Assembly: GCA_020627425.1 (NCBI GenBank)
Contig: JAHKXX010000299.1
Span: 1-12,267 of the forward strand
Length of the DNA: 12,267 nucleotides
Reading direction: 5' to 3'
Source: a bacterium
GTDB lineage: Bacteria; Bacillota; Clostridia; Oscillospirales; Acutalibacteraceae
Of this stretch, positions 6,017 through 12,267 are shown one piece after another. Made by a program: the position numbers and the translations under genes. Within the stretch, counting starts at the first letter, position 1; the number at the start of each line of letters is the position of its first letter. A model generated the notes under the pieces. That model was not told the DNA's origin, made no database searches, and was given only the letters and a program-made list of their open reading frames with translations.

Positions 6017-6886
6017 GTGAGCTTTAAAACAGCGGCAGTTGTGCCGAACCTCACGAAAAAACGCGCATATACCGTGTCGATAGAGGCAATATCACTTCTG
6101 AGGGCTATGGATATAGCTGTAATTATGTCAAAGCGTTACAGGGAAAGCTACAGGAACATAGACGTCCGCTTTGTTGATGACAGTGTATTGTATTCCTCGT
6201 GCGACCTGGTGATAACAATAGGCGGCGACGGCACGATCATACATGCCGCGCGTCACACAAGCGAAAACTCCAAGCCGCTGCTCGGGATCAATACCGGCAG
6301 ACTCGGCTTTGTTGCAGAGATAGAGCCAAACGAGCTGTCGCTTCTTACAAGACTTGCAAGCGGAGAATATACCATAGAAAAGCGTATGCTGATAAAGGTG
6401 ATCCATAAAAGCCGTGGCGCTGTTAAAGAATATCTGAGCGTTAACGACGCCGTGATTTCCCGTGGTTCTCTGTCAAGGCTTATAGATATCAACGTTTCGC
6501 TTGCACAGGATAAGGGATATATCTGTAATTACCGCGCCGACGGACTTATATTCTCTACCCCTACAGGCTCCAGCGCATATTCTCTTGCGGCAGGAGGTCC
6601 TGTAGTGGAGCCTACTATGAAATGTATAATTATGACCCCGATATGCTCGCATGCCCTGTTTGCACGGCCTGTCGTTTTCAGTCACGAGTCGGACATAGTT
6701 GTAAAGGCCTCGTGCGACGACGATACCGAGGTTTTTCTGACTATTGACGGTGCAAAAACCGAAACGATAAAAAAGGACGACACGGTAGTAGTTACCTGTG
6801 CCGAAGAGGAAGCAGAGCTGATAAGGCTGAAAAATAAAACCTTCTACAGGGTGCTCAATGATAAGTTTACCGAAAGAGGTGGCTGA
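6017..6886 (+). CDS. nadK: NAD kinase
   Basis: NadK phosphorylates NAD+ to NADP+ with ATP or polyphosphate and so sets the cell's NADP(H) supply. The 289-aa protein has the diagnostic GGDGT (69-73, catalytic Asp71), NTGRLGF (92-98), the NAD-contacting VNDAVISRG (142-150) and DGLIFSTPTGSSAYS (175-189). The GTG start at 6017 is supported by the G-rich ribosome binding site AGGGGGG (6000-6006) and by family alignment, since the AAVVPN strand begins right after it. It begins 15 nt after tlyA, and argR follows after 2 nt, implying co-transcription and perhaps translational coupling. Confidence 0.96.
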   Translation: MSFKTAAVVPNLTKKRAYTVSIEAISLLRAMDIAVIMSKRYRESYRNIDVRFVDDSVLYSSCDLVITIGGDGTIIHAARHTSENSKPLLGINTGRLGFVAEIEPNELSLLTRLASGEYTIEKRMLIKVIHKSRGAVKEYLSVNDAVISRGSLSRLIDINVSLAQDKGYICNYRADGLIFSTPTGSSAYSLAAGGPVVEPTMKCIIMTPICSHALFARPVVFSHESDIVVKASCDDDTEVFLTIDGAKTETIKKDDTVVVTCAEEEAELIRLKNKTFYRVLNDKFTERGG

Positions 6887-6888
6887 CT

Positions 6889-7350
6889 ATGAAAACAGGG
6901 CGACAAACAAAAATATTACAGCTTATACGCGATAATAATATAGAAACACAGGCAGAGCTCCTTATGCTGCTGCGAAGTGAAGGCTACAGCGTTACACAGG
7001 CGACGGTGTCGCGAGATATAAAGGAAATGCGTCTGATAAAGGTTCTCGGTGCAGACGGCAGCTATAAATACTCCTCGGAAAGCTCTGCGCCGGCGGACGA
7101 GAATTCCCATATCTATCTGTTCAGTACTGCCGTTACAAGCGTGGACTATACACATTCTCTTGTTGTTATCAAAACGCGGGTCGGTATGGCTCAGGCTGTA
7201 TGTGCGGCGCTCGACTCTCAGAACCGCGTCGGAGTGCTTGGTACAATAGCCGGAGATGATACTATCTTTGTCGCAACAAGAACGGACTCCTCATCCGCAG
7301 CGCTTGTAAACGACATAAAAAAGCTGATGAACGATAAAAAGGGGCTATAG
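6889..7350 (+). CDS. argR: Arginine repressor ArgR/AhrC
   Basis: ArgR is a hexameric transcription regulator that binds ARG-box palindromes when arginine is present, repressing arginine synthesis and often activating catabolism. The 153-aa protein is full length. It has an N-terminal winged helix-turn-helix with recognition segment TQATVSRDIKEMRL (36-49) and a C-terminal oligomerisation/arginine-binding core with GTIAGDDTIFV (118-128), including the Asp pair expected to contact arginine. The ATG lies 2 nt after the nadK stop, with AGAGGTGG just upstream inside nadK. Linkage to recN is the common clostridial and bacillar arrangement. No arginine genes are in the window; a weak ARG-box-like palindrome overlies the dxs promoter. 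Confidence 0.96.
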   Translation: MKTGRQTKILQLIRDNNIETQAELLMLLRSEGYSVTQATVSRDIKEMRLIKVLGADGSYKYSSESSAPADENSHIYLFSTAVTSVDYTHSLVVIKTRVGMAQAVCAALDSQNRVGVLGTIAGDDTIFVATRTDSSSAALVNDIKKLMNDKKGL

Positions 7351-7353
7351 GCT

Positions 7354-9018
7354 ATGCTGAGAAATCTGTATATTGAAAATATAGCGGTAATAGAAAAAAC
7401 CTCGATCGACTTTACACGCGGACTGAATGTGCTTACCGGTGAGACCGGTGCAGGAAAATCAATAATAATTGATTCCATAAATGCGGTGCTCGGCGGCAGA
7501 ACATCGCGCGAGCTTATAAGAAACGGCTGCGACAGCGCCTTTGTCAGCGCGGAGTTCTGCGACCTTGACGAAAACACGCTTGAACTTGTACGGGAGCTTG
7601 GCTTTGAGCCTGACGAGGACGGCTCTGTTATCATACAACGTGAAATAAGCCAGAGTTCAAAGGGCAGGTGCCGTATAAACGACCGTCCGGCTACGGTAAC
7701 GTCACTGAGGACGCTCGGCAGCAGGCTTATAAATATCCATGGTCAGCACGAAACCTATGAGCTGATGTCCGGGAATGTTCATCTTGGCTATATAGATAAG
7801 CTTGGGAATCTTCAAAATGAGCTTGACGAGTACAGAAGCGCTTTTAAAGAATTTTCGCGCCTTGAAGCAGAGCTGAAAAAAGCCGAGCTTGACGATTCGG
7901 AGAGAGCAAGAAGGATAGATCTTCTCTCTTATCAGACCGATGAGATAGAAAAGGCAGATATAACTGTCGGAGAATATGACGAGCTGCTGGAGCAGAGAAA
8001 GATAATAGAAAACCGTGAAAATATCGAAGCTTCACTCGGGCAGGCGGATATAGCACTCAGCGGAGCAGAGGATACCGAGGGTGCTCTTTCTTCACTTCAG
8101 ATAGCTATAGAAAGCCTTGGCGATATAAGCGATGTTCTTCCCGATACCGGCGAGATAGTAAACCGCCTGCAAAGCGCGCTTTATGAGATAGAGGACTGCC
8201 GTGACGAGATAGTGTCGCTTGCAGGTTCTGACAGTGAAAATATTGATCCCGAGGAGATAGAGGACAGAATAGCTCTTATAAAAGGGCTGTGCAGAAAATA
8301 CGGTCCTACAGAGGAGGATGTTCTCGGATACTATGACAAGGCGAAAAAGGAACTTGAGTATCTCAGGGACTATGAGGAGAATCGTGAGGCTCTCGCCGCT
8401 AATTGTAAAAACGCAGAGGCAAAGGCAAAAAAGCTTGCGCTCCGGTTAAGCGAGAAGCGGCGCGAAACGGGCAGGGAGTTTTCGAAAAGAGTAAAAGAGG
8501 AAATGACCTTCCTCGATATGCCGAGGGTAGAGCTTGCAGTAAGACAGGACAGATGCCCTCTGAACTCCACCGGTTGTGATGATATAGAGCTGCTTATCTC
8601 GGCAAACCCCGGAGAGGCTCCGAAGCCCGTAGCAAAGATAGCCTCCGGTGGTGAGCTTTCAAGAATGATGCTTGCGATAAAGAATGTCCTTGCTGACAAG
8701 GATGAGACGGATACCCTTATATTTGACGAGGTCGATACGGGTATCAGCGGCAGAGCAGCACAGAAGGTGGGTATGAAGCTTAAAGAGGTCTCAAGGGCGA
8801 GACAGGTGCTCTGCGTTACCCATCAGGCACAGATAGCCGGCCTTGCCGATACGCACTGGAAAATAGAAAAAAACGTCATAAATGAAAAAACCTATACACA
8901 GGTAAATAAGCTTGACAATAACGGCAGAGTTCAGGAGCTTGCAAGGATAATAGGCGGTGTAGAGATTACTCAGGCTACACTCGACTATGCAAGAGAGCTT
9001 TTGGGAGAAAAGCCGTAA
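7354..9018 (+). CDS. recN: DNA repair protein RecN
   Basis: RecN is an SMC-like ATPase that gathers at DNA double-strand breaks early in recombinational repair. The 554-aa length is typical. Residues 1-150 carry the N-terminal ATPase half with Walker A GETGAGKS (29-36) and the conserved HGQHE near 130. A charged, Glu/Lys/Arg-rich coiled-coil region spans roughly 150-380. The C-terminal half has the ABC signature SGGELSRMML (431-440) and Walker B LIFDEVDTGISG (455-466), with Asp458/Glu459. It starts 3 nt after argR, with AAAAAGGGG upstream. No LexA-type operator was evident beside it, which fits transcription from the distant upstream promoter. Confidence 0.97.
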   Translation: MLRNLYIENIAVIEKTSIDFTRGLNVLTGETGAGKSIIIDSINAVLGGRTSRELIRNGCDSAFVSAEFCDLDENTLELVRELGFEPDEDGSVIIQREISQSSKGRCRINDRPATVTSLRTLGSRLINIHGQHETYELMSGNVHLGYIDKLGNLQNELDEYRSAFKEFSRLEAELKKAELDDSERARRIDLLSYQTDEIEKADITVGEYDELLEQRKIIENRENIEASLGQADIALSGAEDTEGALSSLQIAIESLGDISDVLPDTGEIVNRLQSALYEIEDCRDEIVSLAGSDSENIDPEEIEDRIALIKGLCRKYGPTEEDVLGYYDKAKKELEYLRDYEENREALAANCKNAEAKAKKLALRLSEKRRETGREFSKRVKEEMTFLDMPRVELAVRQDRCPLNSTGCDDIELLISANPGEAPKPVAKIASGGELSRMMLAIKNVLADKDETDTLIFDEVDTGISGRAAQKVGMKLKEVSRARQVLCVTHQAQIAGLADTHWKIEKNVINEKTYTQVNKLDNNGRVQELARIIGGVEITQATLDYARELLGEKP

Positions 9019-9040
9019 AATAAAAAAGGAGATATTTATT

Positions 9041-9382
9041 ATGGATTGCTTGTTTTGTAAAATTATTGCAGGAGAGATACCCTCGACAAAGGTCTACGAG
9101 GACGAAACGGTTTATGCCTTCAAGGACATAAGCCCTATGGCAAAGGTACATGTGCTGATCATACCAAAGCAGCATATAGACTCCATGAACGATATTAACA
9201 GTGAAAACAGTGCCGTTGTAGCACACATCTTCGAGGTTGCAGCGGAGCTTGCAAAGAAGCTGGAAATAGACAAAACCGGCTACCGCGTTGTTTCAAACTG
9301 CGGCAAGGACGCCGGACAGACAGTTTTTCACCTTCATTTCCACCTTCTCGGAGGAGAGGAAATGAACCCGAGGATGGCGTGA
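9041..9382 (+). CDS. HIT family (histidine triad) nucleotide hydrolase
   Basis: This 113-aa protein is a Hint-type HIT protein, a family that hydrolyses purine nucleoside phosphoramidates and aminoacyl- or acyl-adenylates. It has the histidine triad HLHFH (97-101, His97/99/101) and the N-terminal CLFC pair (Cys3, Cys6), which with His45 could bind zinc. Start choice: AAAGGAG at 9025-9031 is 9 nt before the ATG at 9041. A longer frame opening at 8987 would overlap recN and lacks a ribosome binding site. It lies 22 nt after recN and 20 nt before comEC. The substrate and its link to neighbours are unknown. Confidence 0.95.
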   Translation: MDCLFCKIIAGEIPSTKVYEDETVYAFKDISPMAKVHVLIIPKQHIDSMNDINSENSAVVAHIFEVAAELAKKLEIDKTGYRVVSNCGKDAGQTVFHLHFHLLGGEEMNPRMA

Positions 9383-9402
9383 TTCTTTAAAGGAGTATTG
9401 TT

Positions 9403-11673
9403 ATGGGGCGACCGTTTGCAGTAGTAGGCTTTGCATATTTTTCTGCACTTGCGGTCGCCCTGTTTATCGGGACAGAGCCTTGCGGGATACTTTTTATAAT
9501 ACTGACGCTGCTGCTTTTCGCGGCGGTAATGTGCCTTAAAAGATCACACAAGCGAAAAATATCCGCCCTGTGTACGGCTCTTGTTTCCGCTATGGCGGCG
9601 CTGCTTGTATTCAGTATGAACTACAGCAGCCGTATAGAGCCTGCTTTGGCGCTCGACGGAGAGGAGTATATCACTACAGCCGTGCTCAGCGGTCTGCCAT
9701 ACAGTCAGAACGGCAGGTATTACTATACCCTTAGTACAGAGGATATAGAGGACTGTAATAGTGCCGTAAAACCTTCTGTTCTTGCGTCGTCGTCGGTGCC
9801 GCTAAGTATTGATCCCGGCGACAGGATAAGGGCAAAAATAAAATATCATACGCCGGATCCATACAGCAGAAGCTCTCTGCTGTCTGACGGTATTGTTCTG
9901 ACCGGTACCATAGAAAGTGCATATCTGCCGCGTATCGAAAAGAGTAGGGAGCACGATATAGGGTCTTCTATACTGATGCTTCGTCAGTCCGTCGGCAACA
10001 CTATAGATACACTCCTGCCGGCAAAGGAGGCAGCCTTTGTCAGGGCGCTTATAATAGCCGACAAAACGGATATAGACGAGAGTGTGGCTGAAAATCTCAG
10101 AAGCTCGGGGCTAATGCATCTGGTGTCGGTATCCGGCTTTCATGTATCTCTGCTATGCGGACTGGTTATTTTTATAGTTGGCTTTTCTATGTTTCGGCGG
10201 CGAATATCCGCATTCCTGTGTATAGGAGTTATAGCGCTGTATCTTGCGATGACGGGCTTTACTCCATCGGCACTCCGAGCAGGGATCATGCAGCTGGTCT
10301 ATATGCTGTCGCTGCTTGTTTTCAGAGAGAGCGATTCGATAAATTCTCTGGGGCTTTCGGTACTCATTATCTGCTGCATAGAGCCGTTTTCTCCCGCCGA
10401 TATAGGCTTTTTTCTGTCTGTTTCGGCAACGCTCGGTATCGTACTCTGTGCGGATAAGATGTATACATACCTTGCTGAGCACGCGGTGCCTGCGGCACAA
10501 AGAAAACGCAGGCTGTCAAAGGGTCTGCTGATGCTTCGGGAGAAAATCATATCATATGTACTTATGACGATCTCGGTATCGCTGTGCGCCAATATTTTTA
10601 CACTGCCCATAATGCTGTTTTATTTTAGGGGCATACAGATCTATTTTTTTCTGTCAAATCTTCTTGTAGGCTTTATGATGCCGCTGCTTATGCTGTCTGC
10701 TATACTTATGCTCTGTTTTGCCGGGGTCGCAGCTTTAGCGACACCTCTTGCGGCGATATGTGTCCTTGCTGTCGACTATATCCTGTCGTCGGCGCACCTT
10801 GTCGCGTCACTACCGTTTTCTACGATCTCGCTTTCACAGAATTATATTCCCGTCTGGGCAGTCGGCTGTATAGTGCTGCTCATACCGGTTTTGCGCTTTA
10901 AAAAGCGCGGCAGAGCGCTGCGGCTGTATTCGGCTTTCTGTGTAGTGGCTCTTGCAGTTGTAACGGGAGTCAGTATGATAATAAAGCACGACTCCGTAAA
11001 GCTTTCCGTTATTGACTGCGGTGTGGGTATGTCTGCCGTGCTGAAGGACGGAAGTCATACAGCCGTTTTGTACTGCGGAGGCAGCTATGACGGGTACGAC
11101 AGTATAGTCCGTTATCTTCAGAAACAGGACACACAAAACGTCAGCCTGCTGCTTTTGGCGGACAGCCGTGAAAGGGATACGGGCTTTGCCGATATTATTC
11201 TGAAAAAATACACTGTAGACAATACCCTGATCTATGATAGTGAACATATATACAGCGACACGAAAGCCCTTGCAGAAAAATACAGTAATGCAGTATATGC
11301 CGAGAGCAGCGAAGGACTTGATTTTTACGGAACAAAAATAACGGTGTACAGACAAGGCACCGGCTCTGCCGTTATGCTCAGTATATACGGAGAAAATATT
11401 TTACTGTGCAGTGACGGCTTTGATGTCGGAGAGCTTTCAGGCTATGATGACAGTATATATCGTACTGTTATAAACGGGAAGATAAAAAACGCGGACAAAA
11501 TAAACACCGGGGGCTTTATTATCTCGGACGAGAAAGCGGCAGTGCAGTCGTATGATAATATATTTGAAATAAACGAAAATGTTTATGCTACGGGCGGCTC
11601 GGGAAATCTTGCACTCAGGGTCTATAAAAACGGCGAAATAATACAGGGGAGGGAAAGGGCTTGGCTAAGCTGA
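9403..11673 (+). CDS. comEC: ComEC/Rec2 family DNA uptake channel protein
   Basis: ComEC forms the inner-membrane channel through which one DNA strand enters during natural transformation. The 756-aa protein begins with hydrophobic segments (about 5-75), followed by a soluble DUF4131/OB-like region (about 85-175). The multi-helix competence domain (about 200-520) includes HLVSVSGFHV (239-248), equivalent to the family's HLxAISGxH motif, and GFTPSALRAGIMQ. A C-terminal beta-lactamase-like domain starts at LSVIDCGVG (534-542) and keeps the fold motif LYCGGSYDGYDS. However, the metal-binding motif THxHxDHxGG is replaced by ADSRERDTGF (586-595), so all its His and Asp ligands are gone. AAAGGAG lies 7 nt before the ATG. 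No other competence genes are visible. Confidence 0.93.
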   Translation: MGRPFAVVGFAYFSALAVALFIGTEPCGILFIILTLLLFAAVMCLKRSHKRKISALCTALVSAMAALLVFSMNYSSRIEPALALDGEEYITTAVLSGLPYSQNGRYYYTLSTEDIEDCNSAVKPSVLASSSVPLSIDPGDRIRAKIKYHTPDPYSRSSLLSDGIVLTGTIESAYLPRIEKSREHDIGSSILMLRQSVGNTIDTLLPAKEAAFVRALIIADKTDIDESVAENLRSSGLMHLVSVSGFHVSLLCGLVIFIVGFSMFRRRISAFLCIGVIALYLAMTGFTPSALRAGIMQLVYMLSLLVFRESDSINSLGLSVLIICCIEPFSPADIGFFLSVSATLGIVLCADKMYTYLAEHAVPAAQRKRRLSKGLLMLREKIISYVLMTISVSLCANIFTLPIMLFYFRGIQIYFFLSNLLVGFMMPLLMLSAILMLCFAGVAALATPLAAICVLAVDYILSSAHLVASLPFSTISLSQNYIPVWAVGCIVLLIPVLRFKKRGRALRLYSAFCVVALAVVTGVSMIIKHDSVKLSVIDCGVGMSAVLKDGSHTAVLYCGGSYDGYDSIVRYLQKQDTQNVSLLLLADSRERDTGFADIILKKYTVDNTLIYDSEHIYSDTKALAEKYSNAVYAESSEGLDFYGTKITVYRQGTGSAVMLSIYGENILLCSDGFDVGELSGYDDSIYRTVINGKIKNADKINTGGFIISDEKAAVQSYDNIFEINENVYATGGSGNLALRVYKNGEIIQGRERAWLS

Positions 11674-12267
11674 GCGAACAGGAATTTAAAAAAGAGGTCT
11701 CACAGGGCTTTAAAAACCTTTATCTTATATACGGTGAAGAAAAATATCTGGTAAAAAATTATACCGACTACCTTGTAAAAAAGGTAGCCGGAAAAGAACC
11801 GAATGACTTTGACCTTGTGCGTCTTTCGTCGGGAGCTTCGGTAGATACGATAAATGCTGCGTGTGAGCAGCTGCCGGTGCTCAGCAGATATAAGTGTGTT
11901 GTTGTGTCTGATATGGATATAGACGAACGCAGCGAGAGCGAGCTGAAAACGTTGCTTGATATGTGCAGCGATATTTATGAGGACTGTGTTCTTATTTTTA
12001 CTATGCCGACGCTGCAAAAGGACGGGAAAAAATCCAAAAAGCTGCAGAAGCTTGCAGCACTGACAGCTAAGATCGGAACCGTACTGGAGCTTTCAAAACG
12101 GGGCGATATAGCGCTGGAATCACAGCTTGTGTCGTGGGCTGAAAAGCAGGACTGTATCCTGTCAAGGATAAACGCCTCAAAAATAATATCGCTTTGCTCT
12201 ACGGATATGAACACACTGAAGAACGAGACCGACAAGCTGTGTGCTTATGTATGCGACAGAGAAAAAA
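11661..12267 (+). CDS. holA: DNA polymerase III delta subunit, 5' part (cut by window end)
   Basis: HolA is the clamp-loader subunit that opens the beta sliding clamp during replication. Only the first 202 codons are in the window, and the frame is open to the edge. The N-terminus reads AKLSEQEFKK, then NLYLIYGEEKYLVKNY, the characteristic delta-subunit opening. The middle holds LPVLSRYKCVVVSDMDID and DCVLIFTMP, matching the AAA+-like fold of the family. The start is inferred to be TTG at 11661: GGAGG at 11648-11652 lies 8 nt upstream and there is no in-frame ATG for about 250 nt. The gene overlaps comEC by 13 nt in another frame, suggesting translational coupling. comEC-holA adjacency is common in Firmicutes. 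Confidence 0.92.
   Translation, partial: MAKLSEQEFKKEVSQGFKNLYLIYGEEKYLVKNYTDYLVKKVAGKEPNDFDLVRLSSGASVDTINAACEQLPVLSRYKCVVVSDMDIDERSESELKTLLDMCSDIYEDCVLIFTMPTLQKDGKKSKKLQKLAALTAKIGTVLELSKRGDIALESQLVSWAEKQDCILSRINASKIISLCSTDMNTLKNETDKLCAYVCDREK

Noticed and set aside
1..12267. CRISPR array, phage genes, toxin-antitoxin pair or defence system
   Set aside because: No regularly spaced repeats, no phage or defence protein motifs and no small gene pairs were seen; the coding content is housekeeping.

Overview
The window looks like chromosomal DNA from a Gram-positive anaerobe of the Clostridia, most likely a Ruminococcus-type member of the Oscillospiraceae. The support is the gene order dxs-tlyA-nadK-argR-recN, which is typical of Clostridia, strong GGAGG-type ribosome binding sites, heavy use of ATA (Ile) and AGA (Arg) codons at moderate GC, and protein sequences of clostridial type. 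The genus is inference; no marker gene settles it. Every protein-coding gene I can support lies on the + strand.

Layout. Positions 1-251 form the leader of glgP: a GC-rich, structured repeat (copy 1), then a near-consensus sigma-A promoter. glgP (252-2663) encodes a complete glycogen/maltodextrin phosphorylase. A gene-free stretch of about 650 bases (2664-3312) follows. It holds a 163-bp foldback element with 17-bp terminal inverted repeats, a 14-bp-arm hairpin, a short tandem repeat, a second copy of the structured repeat (copy 2), the dxs promoter and the dxs 5' leader. From 3313 to the end runs a tightly packed gene string: dxs (isoprenoid precursor), tlyA (rRNA methyltransferase-like), nadK (NAD kinase), argR (arginine repressor), recN (DNA repair), a HIT-family hydrolase, comEC (DNA uptake channel) and the first 202 codons of holA (DNA polymerase III delta). 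Gaps between these genes are 2-22 nt and comEC/holA overlap, so they probably form one transcription unit, or a few, read mainly from the dxs promoter.

The genes are housekeeping genes without a single shared pathway: reserve polysaccharide use, isoprenoids/thiamine precursor, NADP supply, arginine control, and DNA repair, uptake and replication. The noteworthy material is between the genes. The same ~145-nt element precedes both glgP and dxs. It has long exactly conserved blocks, a hairpin whose stem has changed by compensatory substitutions, and an enclosing stem, all hallmarks of a structured RNA. In both copies it ends exactly at the -35 box of the downstream gene's promoter. I cannot assign it to an RNA family I know. 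A second point of note is that the C-terminal beta-lactamase-like domain of ComEC lacks the metal-binding histidines.
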